The notes under the pieces were generated by a model. The model searched no databases and had not been told where the DNA came from. It saw only the letters and a list, made by a program, of their open reading frames with translations. Source: Bacillus marinisedimentorum (lineage in GTDB: Bacteria; Bacillota; Bacilli; Bacillales; Bacillaceae_O). From it: 64,000 nt of DNA. Positions 36,429 to 44,188 of the stretch are shown here, in pieces (within the stretch, counting starts at the first letter, position 1; every line of letters begins with the position of its first letter). Location of the stretch: positions 39,315 through 103,314 of the forward strand of contig NZ_LWBL02000008.1 of the NCBI RefSeq assembly GCF_001644195.2. The letters run 5' to 3'. A program made the position numbers and the translations under genes.

Positions 36429-37174
36429 AGCAAACTTTCACAAAAACAAAAGCATTAAACGATAAGCCGTTCCACTATTGCCCGGGGTGCACCCACGGCA
36501 TCATCCACCGGATTCTAGGTGAAGTGCTTGAGGAACTTGATTTGCTGGAAAAATCGATCGGCGTTGCGCCTGTCGGCTGCTCCGGTTTTATGGAACAATA
36601 TTTCAACATCGACTTCCAGGGCGGCGCGCACGGCCGGGCACCGGCTATTGCAACCGGCATCAAGCGGTCCCTGCCTGACAAAGTGGTTTTCACCTATCAG
36701 GGTGACGGCGACATGGCATCAATCGGAACAGCCGAAGCAATCCATGCGGCCGCCCGCGGTGAGAAATTCACATCCATTTTCGTGAATAACGGCATTTATG
36801 GCATGACCGGCGGACAGATGGCACCGACATCTCTTGTCGGCCAGAAAACATCAACATCACCGTTCGGACGGGATGCCGCAACCGCCGGCTACCCGCTCGA
36901 CCTGCCGCTATTGATGAGCAACATCCCGGGTGCCGCGTATGTCGCATCCGTATCGGTCGACACACCGCAAAACGTCATCAAAGCGAAAAAGGCCATCAAA
37001 AAAGCATTCAAAATCCAGCTTGAAGGTCTCGGTTATTCGTTTGTCAGCGTCCTGTCCACCTGCCCGACGAACTGGGGCATGTCGCCGACCGAAGCACTGA
37101 CATGGCTGCAGGACAACCTGGCAACCCACTACACACTCGGTGAACTGAAAGCGCCGGAAACGGCAAAAGCATAA
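36425..37174 (+). CDS. 2-oxoacid:ferredoxin oxidoreductase TPP-binding beta subunit
   Basis: 249 residues. The thiamine-pyrophosphate motif runs from GDGDMASIG to NNGIYGMTGGQMAPTS. The N-terminal YCPGCTHGIIHRI holds the conserved CPGC. It overlaps the alpha gene by four bases (ATGA). It provides the catalytic TPP for oxidative decarboxylation. Confidence 0.94.
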   Translation: MKQTFTKTKALNDKPFHYCPGCTHGIIHRILGEVLEELDLLEKSIGVAPVGCSGFMEQYFNIDFQGGAHGRAPAIATGIKRSLPDKVVFTYQGDGDMASIGTAEAIHAAARGEKFTSIFVNNGIYGMTGGQMAPTSLVGQKTSTSPFGRDAATAGYPLDLPLLMSNIPGAAYVASVSVDTPQNVIKAKKAIKKAFKIQLEGLGYSFVSVLSTCPTNWGMSPTEALTWLQDNLATHYTLGELKAPETAKA

Positions 37175-37188
37175 AAGGAGTGAGCCAA

Positions 37189-37743
37189 ATGGAAAAAATC
37201 ATCATCTCCGGTTTCGGAGGACAGGGCGTCTTGTTCGTCGGCAAGCTCCTCGCATATACCGGAATGGTCACCGGGAAGCATGTGTCCTGGATCCCGTCAT
37301 ACGGGCCGGAAATGCGGGGCGGAACTGCCAACTGCTCGGTCATCATTTCGGAAAAGGAGATTACATCACCGATTATTGACCGGTGCATGACACTTCTGGC
37401 ATTTAATGAGCCTTCAATTGATAAGTTTGCAGAGCAGGTTGCGGAGGGCGGCCGGATTTTATTTGACGGCTCGCAGATCAAAAAGGAAAAGCCTGCCGGG
37501 CAGGAGTCGGATTGGACTCCGATTCCGACAAAGGAACTGATTGATAAGCTCGGGATACCGGGCTCCATGAATATGATCATGCTGGGCGCTTTTATTAAAG
37601 AAAACGAGACGATCACCCTGGAAGATATCGATAAAGGACTGGACGAAATGCTCAGCTCCAAACGTCCTGAGCTGATTGAAAACAATAAAAAAGCGATTAG
37701 ACTCGGCTACGACTGGAAGGATTTGATGATGCACCATGCCTAA
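37189..37743 (+). CDS. 2-oxoacid:ferredoxin oxidoreductase gamma subunit
   Basis: 184 residues of the POR_C family: IIISGFGGQGVLFVGKLLAYTGM, WIPSYGPEMRGGTANCSVIIS. It is the CoA-binding or structural gamma subunit of the four-subunit enzyme. AAGGAG lies eight bases before the ATG at 37189; the in-frame GTG at 37180 overlaps that site. It overlaps buk by eight bases. Confidence 0.93.
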   Translation: MEKIIISGFGGQGVLFVGKLLAYTGMVTGKHVSWIPSYGPEMRGGTANCSVIISEKEITSPIIDRCMTLLAFNEPSIDKFAEQVAEGGRILFDGSQIKKEKPAGQESDWTPIPTKELIDKLGIPGSMNMIMLGAFIKENETITLEDIDKGLDEMLSSKRPELIENNKKAIRLGYDWKDLMMHHA

Positions 37744-38800
37744 GACAATTCTTGCAATTAATCCTGGTTCCACTTCCACGAAGTTTGCCGTTTTTGAGGG
37801 CAAGGAAATGGTGTTTTCGGAGACAATCAGGCACCGCGATGAAGACATTATGAAGTACCCTTCCACCGCTGACCAGCTGCCATATCGGCTGGAGACAATC
37901 GTTAGGAGCCTGCATGAAAAGAATTTCGACCTCGGCTGGCTCGACGGCGTTGTCGGACGGGGCGGACTGTTGAAGCCGCTTGAGAGCGGGACGTATGAGG
38001 TGAATGAAGAGATGCTGGCAGATGCGCGGTCGGGCAAATACGGAGACCACGCCTCCAATCTCGGCAGCATCATCGCTTACGAACTGGCGCAGCAGGTCGG
38101 GGTTCCTGCTTATATTGTCGATCCGGTTGGCGTTGATGAGCTGGTGGAAGAAGCGCGGCTTTCCGGATTGGCTGATATTGAGCGGAAGAGCCATGTACAT
38201 GCATTGAATATCAAAGCCGTTTCCCGGCAGGTCGCCGGTGATCTCGGAAAACCGCTTGAAGAGCTGAATTTCGTTGTTGCGCATATTGGCGGCGGAATTT
38301 CTGTTGTCGCTCATCGTGGCGGCCGGATCATTGATGTGAATAATGCGGATAATGAAGGGCCTTTTTCACCTGAGCGGGCCGGCGGACTTCCGGCCAAACA
38401 GCTTGTGCAGCTTTGTTATTCAGGGAAGTATACAGAGAAAGAGATGCTGCAGAAGCTGACAAAGCAAGGGGGCATGTATTCGTATGTGGGGACGAAGAGT
38501 GCGCTGGAGGTTGAGGAAAAGGCTCTGGCCGGGGACGAGAAGGCCGGGCTGGTGCTGAAAGCGATGGTGCATCAGATCGGGAAAGAGATCGGTGCGATGG
38601 CTACGGTGCTGGAAGGCCGGATTGACGGCGTCATTTTGACCGGCGGGATTAGTTATTCAGATTATCTAGTTGGACGGATTAAGGAGAAGGTTGGATTTTT
38701 GGGTGAGGTTTATGTGGTGCCTGGTGAGGCGGAGTTGGAGGCTCTGGCTGCCGGGGCTGTAAGGGTTTTGTTGGGTGAGGAAAGTGTTAGGATATATTGA
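37736..38800 (+). CDS. buk: Butyrate kinase (branched-chain acid kinase)
   Basis: 354 residues of the acetokinase family (ASKHA fold). The phosphate loop LAINPGSTSTKFAVFEG is at the N-terminus, with HIGGGISVVAHRGGRIIDVNNA in the middle and DGVILTGGISYS near the end. It makes ATP plus isobutyrate, isovalerate or 2-methylbutyrate from the acyl phosphate produced by Ptb. It is the last gene of the operon. Codon use changes in its final third toward G-ending codons, unlike the C-ending bias of the upstream genes. Confidence 0.95.
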   Translation: MPKTILAINPGSTSTKFAVFEGKEMVFSETIRHRDEDIMKYPSTADQLPYRLETIVRSLHEKNFDLGWLDGVVGRGGLLKPLESGTYEVNEEMLADARSGKYGDHASNLGSIIAYELAQQVGVPAYIVDPVGVDELVEEARLSGLADIERKSHVHALNIKAVSRQVAGDLGKPLEELNFVVAHIGGGISVVAHRGGRIIDVNNADNEGPFSPERAGGLPAKQLVQLCYSGKYTEKEMLQKLTKQGGMYSYVGTKSALEVEEKALAGDEKAGLVLKAMVHQIGKEIGAMATVLEGRIDGVILTGGISYSDYLVGRIKEKVGFLGEVYVVPGEAELEALAAGAVRVLLGEESVRIY

Positions 38801-38807
38801 TTTGGGG

Positions 38808-38842
38808 AGCCGTTCCTGGTTTGGGCTGGGGGCGGTTTTTTG
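38808..38842 (+). terminator. Terminator of the bcd-vor-buk operon
   Basis: CCGTTCC and GGGGCGG form a seven-pair stem with two G-T pairs around a 12-base loop, then TTTTTT. It lies eight bases past the buk stop codon. Confidence 0.65.
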
Positions 38843-39030
38843 TTTCTGGCAATTCTTTTGTCAGTTAAGATTGTAATGCCAAGTAATAGCGGGCAAAATT
38901 AGCTGCTACGCAAGTAAAAATTAAACAGTTTTTGAATACCTTAGCGGTGGGACCAGGCACATAGCGAGGTACCTGTCCCCTTTTCTCTCTTAGGTCCTTC
39001 CCTTTATAAGAGAGCCTCTAGACACAATTC

Positions 39031-40617
39031 TTAACCCGAATTCTTTAACTCGACTCCAGATTTTTCCAACAAACTATTAATCCGGCCAAACCCTTCCTCA
39101 TGAAAATCATCTGGATAGATTGCAATAAACACATAGTTATCTAAATCTCTAAAAAAGGTGACCTTCCTTTCTGTTTTTTCATCATAACCCGGATATTTTG
39201 TGCTCCCATATAGTCCAAAGTATTCTATGAGAAATATTCGATCATTCTGTCTGATTATCCAATCCGGTATGTATACTTCATTTTCATTATGATTATATAT
39301 TCTTTCACTTTCACGCTGAACGGACCTTCTATCGATGACATGAAGTAAATAATTATGAATGGCAAGCTCTTCCTTTGAATCACATACCTGTCCGTCTTGT
39401 CCGATCAACAAGTTGAAATCCTCCGGTTTAAAATCAAATTCAGGAAAAGAATCCATGATCCACAAGTAAAATTTACTTTCATAATGACGGTCCACCATAC
39501 TGATGAACCGTGGGAAATGCTTTCGAAAGTAAGCACGGTTCAAGGCTGGAATATCCTCACGCAAAATCGATCGTTTTTTACAGTAGGTGCGAAGGGCTTC
39601 GGTGCGATGTTCTTTCGTGAACCAGTATTGATTGGGTACTCGTTGAAACTCGGTAATATCAAACTCACCAGGGAAAATCGTGTTGACTAGCTGAATGGGA
39701 GATGCATTGTATTCCTGAATCAATCCGTATAAATTGTTTTCCATGAAAAATGCTTTTATAAAGCGCTTCGGTATTTCATGTCTTTCTATACGATGTTCTT
39801 CAATTAGTTTATTAATTTCAGCTTTAACATTGTCTACATTTTTCCAATGTCCATTCTTTGTATGGAAATCGTTTATATCAAATTTATCAGGGAAAAGATT
39901 GAGGATGAGTTCAGAAGGAGAGCCCTTGTGATATTTTAGTGCGGAACTGAATCGATGTTTTATTAGCATTTGTTGAGTTACCTTTTCTGGCACCTCATGG
40001 AAGGCAATTTGCTCTTTTTCCAACATAGCCAAAAACAATTCTCTTAAAAAGCGAGTGTTCTTCCCGTATCCCTGTGGTACTGTCTTAAAATCGATCTCCC
40101 GAAACCTTCCTGAATAGAGCGTATCTATAAAACGAAAAGGAGAATATCCGAGAAGCTTCAACGGTTGAATCAGCCCCCATTGAACCAGACGATCACACAT
40201 CACGACATTAGGAATGTCTTCCTCAACAAGACCACTTCGTTCCAAACATTCTTCAAAGCGTTTTTTTGTATTACCAAGGTTTTCCCAATAATTCCTTGGC
40301 ATCCTGGGAAAGTCGAACACATTATATTCATCAGGATAGACGAACTGGAGCAACTTGCGAACTGATTTGAACCTGTTCAACGCACCCCAAAGTTTATGTT
40401 CATGAATAAGTTCACGACTGATGTTTGGTATCTCTTGTTTACTCAAGGACAACTTCACTTCCATAACATAGCGAATGATTACCACTATGTTCTCGTCATT
40501 CTGCCATGTGCCACGAGGAAATACTTTTCTCTCACCTTTTATCACTTGTCGATAGACTGTTATCATTGGATGTTTAGCCAAATCTATGGATGAGATATTT
40601 ACTGCCGTTTTGGACAT
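39031..40617 (-). CDS. Repeat-modular protein with PD-(D/E)XK nuclease-like C-terminus
   Basis: 528 residues; not a family I can name. Residues 38-402 are five diverged copies of a module of about 70 residues (about 38-111, 112-186, 187-258, 259-332, 333-402). Each runs: basic helix, (E/D)IP turn, helices, (Y/A)SP-x-x-(L/F)-(I/V), (L/I)(Y/F)P-x-x-(F/Y)-x-x-x-(D/E)F, then a P-x-x-(Y/H)W-type end. The remaining 126 residues contain E416-E417, PDW at 451-453, and IEYFG at 464-468 followed by lysines, which fits the E...PD...E-x-(K/F) core of PD-(D/E)XK nucleases, though the usual lysine is not in place. A GGGAGGTGAT site precedes the ATG. Base composition is AT-rich compared with neighbours. A DNA-binding nuclease is the best reading; function is unproven. 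Confidence 0.8.
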   Translation of the reverse strand: MSKTAVNISSIDLAKHPMITVYRQVIKGERKVFPRGTWQNDENIVVIIRYVMEVKLSLSKQEIPNISRELIHEHKLWGALNRFKSVRKLLQFVYPDEYNVFDFPRMPRNYWENLGNTKKRFEECLERSGLVEEDIPNVVMCDRLVQWGLIQPLKLLGYSPFRFIDTLYSGRFREIDFKTVPQGYGKNTRFLRELFLAMLEKEQIAFHEVPEKVTQQMLIKHRFSSALKYHKGSPSELILNLFPDKFDINDFHTKNGHWKNVDNVKAEINKLIEEHRIERHEIPKRFIKAFFMENNLYGLIQEYNASPIQLVNTIFPGEFDITEFQRVPNQYWFTKEHRTEALRTYCKKRSILREDIPALNRAYFRKHFPRFISMVDRHYESKFYLWIMDSFPEFDFKPEDFNLLIGQDGQVCDSKEELAIHNYLLHVIDRRSVQRESERIYNHNENEVYIPDWIIRQNDRIFLIEYFGLYGSTKYPGYDEKTERKVTFFRDLDNYVFIAIYPDDFHEEGFGRINSLLEKSGVELKNSG

Positions 40618-40634
40618 ATAATCACCTCCCTTCC

Positions 40635-40667
40635 ATTATACCACAAGATAAGAACACACGTTCTTAT
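40635..40667 (-). promoter_or_regulatory. Promoter with LexA-like operator before the modular nuclease gene
   Basis: ATAAGAAC-N4-GTTCTTAT (40648-40667) is a perfect dyad containing GAAC-N4-GTTC, the core of the Bacillus LexA box. Seven bases downstream on the minus strand is TGGTATAAT, an extended -10 (40635-40643). The transcript would begin almost at the ribosome-binding site, giving a leader of about 12-15 bases. Confidence 0.65.
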
Positions 40668-40788
40668 TAATATTTAATACAATAATTAATTTCATAAATA
40701 TATACCATGCCTTTGTGTAGTTGAGACCACGGGAAAAACTATAAAATATTCAGTAAAGATATCAAAACCGTCACAGTGACATAATCCC

Positions 40789-41604
40789 TTATATTAAATA
40801 ATATTTGTCCCCGGATCCATTTGTCCTAAAAACATTGTTTGGGCTAACTAATCTTTCAGCTGTTCTAACGTTAGTTTCAAATGGATGACCGTAATTATTA
40901 CTGTCATGATAGGATATAACTATTGATTCAATGGGAAGTATCTTGTCCCAATCACTTTTCTTAAAGTGTCCTGCATAACCTCCATGATGCGGCATTACAA
41001 AAATTAAAGGAACTTTTGGGAAATCATCTAGAATTATATAATCATGTAATTTGTCATATCTTTGATCTCCTGATAACAAAACACATTTGTCTTCTGTTTT
41101 CACATAAATAACAATACTGTCTAAGTTCCTATTCTTTGTTTTTAAGGATCTATAAACTTTAAGTCTTTGTCCTTTACAAACTCTATTCATTTCTATTTTC
41201 CTATCATTATACCTTTTTGATGTGAAAGAAATAGTAATTAGTGGTACACCTGATTCCTTCAAGTGACTTTCCACTTGCTTGGCTGTGTGAGTTGGTATTC
41301 TTTTTGGAGCAAAAACACATTTTATTTGTTTTAGTTCATATTTCGAGAGTCTTAAAATCACATGATAGTGATCTATATCTCAGTGACTCAAAAAGATAAA
41401 AATCTCATCTTTTCCCTTGATTTTTGAGTTTCTGATTAAATTATCTAACTGACTTTCTGTACATCTTACTTGAGCTCCAATATCATAACAGATTCTTGTA
41501 TTGCTAAACCTAATTTCATTCCAATTACCATGCCCAACATCCCGGATAATTAATTCTATTTTTCCTGTCCACGCATCTATTTTTTTGATCAATTCATCTA
41601 GCAT
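40789..41604 (-). pseudogene. ComEC-type MBL-fold hydrolase interrupted by one in-frame TGA
   Basis: Two frames, 41604-41380 and its in-phase continuation to 40789, make one 271-codon reading frame broken only by TGA at 41382-41380. The N-part has the MBL start LIIRDVGHGNWNEIRF...YDIGA. The metal-binding motif reads LSH-stop-DIDHY, so the stop occupies the x of HxDxDH. Downstream are LLSGDQRYD, MPHHGG and ISYHDSNNYGHP, as in ComEC C-terminal and related hydrolases. Relatives often have Trp at the stopped position (LSHWDxDH), so a single TGG-to-TGA change is likely. GAGGAGAT precedes the ATG. It could be a fresh pseudogene, a sequencing error, or a UGA-readthrough gene. Confidence 0.8.
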
Positions 41605-41629
41605 TAGTTTATCTCCTCAGGACCCTTAA

Positions 41630-41905
41630 CTAAATAGTAGCGAGCCGGTCCTCTTGATAAAAAGAATAAATCGTTGTATCAAATTTAAAACTCTTCCAAA
41701 AGAAATCTGGAATTTCGTACCATAGACCTTCTCGAAATCCACGATATTTCACAGTTCTTAACTCGTTTATTTCTATTAAGCTACGAAGGTCATTTTCAAC
41801 CCATTCACCGACTTCTAGTCTCTCCCACCACAGTTTAAAATTTTCAAGCAAATGAATATCTAGAATAACACTCTTTTCATTCTTCGATTCACAATAGAAA
41901 AGCAT
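41630..41905 (-). CDS. Uncharacterised 91-residue protein next to the MBL gene
   Basis: Not recognised. It is rich in aromatic residues (W, Y, F), with LENFKLWWERLEVGEWVENDLRSLIEINEL and EIPDFFWKSFKFD, and has no signal peptide or membrane helix. AGGGGGAGGG lies just before the ATG. It precedes the MBL frame by 25 bases on the same strand, so the two are probably one unit. Small acidic-aromatic proteins in such pairs are sometimes immunity or partner proteins, which is speculation. Confidence 0.7.
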   Translation of the reverse strand: MLFYCESKNEKSVILDIHLLENFKLWWERLEVGEWVENDLRSLIEINELRTVKYRGFREGLWYEIPDFFWKSFKFDTTIYSFYQEDRLATI

Positions 41906-41931
41906 AATAACCCTCCCCCTAAAAACTTCTA

Positions 41932-41968
41932 AAGAAAAAGGGAACCCTAATGTTAAGGACTCCCTTTC
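41932..41968 (-). terminator. hag: Terminator of hag
   Basis: AAAGGGAGTCCT and AGGGTTCCCTTT pair on the minus strand around TAACATT, followed by TTTCTTT. It lies 12 bases past the flagellin stop codon. Confidence 0.85.
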
Positions 41969-41979
41969 TAAAAAACTAA

Positions 41980-44074
41980 TTAACGTAGTAATTGAAGAAC
42001 ACCCTGCGGTTGTTGATTTGCTTGCGCTAGCATTGCTTGTGCAGCTTGAGCAAGAATTGAATTCTTTGTTTGGTTCATCATTTCCTTCGCCATCGTGCGA
42101 ACATTTGCTTTCACAAATGACCAGACTATATCTTCACCCTCTAACATTCCAGTAGGGGTCGGGCACTTCGGATTCACAATGCTGATGATACATTGCTTCA
42201 CCTATGGATTTCATCATCATAGCGTTTGCCTTAGATGGTTTATCCTAGTCGTTGAACCTTCTCCACTCTTTCGAAACAGGAGCTTGGCTGCTGATTGCCC
42301 AATCTTTTCTTTTATATAACCATCACGCTTGTCGTTTCCCACTACGTTGTGGTAAGAAAAGCTCTAAGGGGTTTCCAGCAATTCACCCGATTATGATCTC
42401 TAGCCGTTACCAGCTAGGACGACTGTGCTTGTTGCTGCTTAGGCAGCTAAAGCATAATCTACGTCACGGATACGAGATTCTGCTGCAGTTAGGTTTTCGG
42501 AAGATGTTCCAAGGTTGTTGATTGTGTGTTCCAGACGGTTTTGGTATGCACCTAGTTTTGAGCGCTCAGCAGAGACAGATTCTATAGCATTATTAATAGA
42601 TGTTATTGCATTATCGGCTGCTGATTGAGAAGAGATGTCTATTCCGTTACTACCAGTAATAGTTATGCTATCGCCATCAGAATATGCTGTATTGGCAGCA
42701 AATAATGTATTACCATCTAAGTCAGTAAAGTTAGTTTGATCAACACTGCTTGCTACTACTTCATTTTTACTATTTAATAAAACTGATGTTGCGCCAGCAG
42801 GCTTCATTGTATATGTTGTACTGATAGTATAATCTCCAGAAGCTAAACCTTCTGATGCAGAGTTAAAATTGTAAACTGAATCATTTGTTGTCATTTCTAT
42901 TTGAGTTGAAGCATTTTCTACTACAGATACTGTCCCACTGGTCAGAGTGGCATTACTTAAAGTAACCTTAGCATTTGTTAATGCACCATCAGCATCAGTG
43001 TCAGCAAATTCTAAATCACCTAAATTACTTTGAGCTGATTCTGCAAAATACCAATTTGTACCATCTGAACTAATCGCTGAATAATTACCACTTGAATCCT
43101 TTAGTGCATAATTCGCTGTAACATCTGAAGTAGAAGCTTCCATGTCAGCAGTCAAAACAGTTAAACTACCATCTAATTGCTCAACAGAATACTCAACAGC
43201 TGTTGTTCCAACTGCTGTTGTACCGCTAGCAGCTAGTGCTGTTCCAGTAACTGTGATTTCTCCAGTAGCTACCCCTGCATCTCCACCTTTAACACCCAGA
43301 GCAGTAGCGTCCATTTTATTAATGGACAATTCCAAATTTTGATCTGAATTAGCTCCAATATGGAACTTACCAGTAAAGGAACCATCCAACAAATTTTTAG
43401 TATTAAACTCAGTGTTATCAGCTATACGAGTCAATTCCTCAGAAAGCTGGTCTACTTCTTTTTGAAGTTCAGCACGATCTGCATCAGTATTTGTGTCGTT
43501 GGAAGATTGTACTGAAAGTTCACGCATACGCTGAAGAATGCTGTGTGTTTCGTTCAGTGCGCCTTCAGCAGTTTGAATGAGAGAAATCATTTTGTTATCG
43601 CAGTGGTTTTTTATCCTCTGCTTCTTTATGTCTCCATAAAGTTCAGGTCATATCTTCACCCTTAAATAGGGTGCCCCGCGCTCGTGGGTGGGTTATTGGT
43701 ACGGCTCCTCACCACCTGACCGTCACACCTTCCTAACTACGATTACTACCGATTCATTAGGCTTGGCTCGGTATTGCCCACCATCCACTAAATTGTTGGT
43801 TTGGGGTTCCACCGAATTCACGGAGTTTTCATCTAAGCATTGCTGCCTAGAGCGGCATTTCCAGTCTACCGTCTTGAGCATTCTTACTTGCTTGATCCAA
43901 GCCACGAATCTGGCCGCGCATCTTCTCAGAAATTGCCAGACCTGCCGCGTCATCACCCGCACGGTTGATTCGAAGACCAGAAGAAAGTTTTTCCATAGAC
44001 TTGCTTTGTCCTGTGTTTGCTGTGCTTAACTGACGATAAGTGTTAAGGGCAGCAATGTTGTGATTAATTCTCAT
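41980..44074 (-). CDS. hag: Flagellin Hag, split into three exons by two group I introns
   Basis: Exons are 44074-43868 (69 codons, [14 protein letters not shown] to SKNAQDG), 43587-42445 (381 codons, [16 protein letters not shown] to RDVDYALA) and 42087-41980 (35 codons plus stop, [14 protein letters not shown] to QGVLQLLR). Joined, they give a 485-residue flagellin with intact N- and C-terminal D0/D1 helices and a long variable central domain. Neither junction makes sense unspliced: reading through hits a stop 7 codons into intron 1 and 2 codons into intron 2. AGGGAGG lies ten bases before the ATG. Transcription is from a SigD promoter and translation is probably repressed by CsrA, with FliW as antagonist. 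It is exported by the type III apparatus with FliS. The 3' exon also appears as an apparent separate frame because intron 2 is open into it. Confidence 0.93.
42088..42444 (-). ncRNA. Group I intron 2 in hag (357 nt, between codons for Ala and Lys)
   Basis: The core is classical: AATTGCTGGAAACCCC (P3/P4), GGGCAATCAGCAGCCAAGC (P5-P6 region), ACGACTAGG with P7 strand GACTA, and GAAGATATAGTCTGG with J8/7 and P7 partner TAGTC. A P9 hairpin CATTTGT-GAAA-GCAAATG has a GNRA loop. Outer boundaries are set by restoring DYALA-KEMM; the exon ends in U and the intron ends in G as required. The guide GGCUAGA (intron 40-46) can pair with exon UUUAGCU, but also with CCUAGCU inside the intron (27-33), so the 5' site is not certain. 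No homing-endonuclease gene is inside. Confidence 0.87.
43588..43867 (-). ncRNA. Group I intron 1 in hag (280 nt, between codons for Gly and Ile)
   Basis: The exon ends CGGU; the intron guide at nt 6-15, GGAAAU-GCCG, pairs with exon CGGU (P1, with the U-G pair at the splice site) and with the first six bases of the next exon, AUUUCU (P10). A P2 stem CTAGGCA/TGCTTAG, P3/P4 GTGAATTCGGTGGAACCCC, a P6-type GCAATACCGAGCCAAGCC, P7 strands GGTCA and TGACC (within GAAGATATGACC), and P9 CTTTATG-GAGA-CATAAAG follow in order. The intron ends in G. It encodes no protein. All required features are visible, so both boundaries are firm. Confidence 0.92.
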
Positions 44075-44082
44075 TATTGAAT

Positions 44083-44118
44083 TTCCTCCCTGAATTTGTG
44101 CTTCCCACATCCTTGTGG
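44083..44118 (-). promoter_or_regulatory. hag: CsrA-binding sites in the hag leader
   Basis: CCACAAGGATGTGG (44118-44105) is a hairpin with AGGA in its loop and matches the CsrA site ACARGGAUGU. A second GGA lies in the AGGGAGGA ribosome-binding site (about 44092-44083). Two sites straddling the start is the arrangement used by CsrA to block hag translation in B. subtilis. Confidence 0.82.
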
Positions 44119-44188
44119 CAGCATAAAGTTGTGATTAAACAGTCGCACTATTGTCGGCCGCCAACAGTGTTTCTGTTTCTCACTCCTT

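Noticed and set aside
41980..42201. Apparent separate 73-codon gene ending in the flagellin C-terminus
   Set aside because: Its first 38 codons are intron 2 sequence that happens to be open; the rest is hag exon 3. There is no ribosome-binding site.
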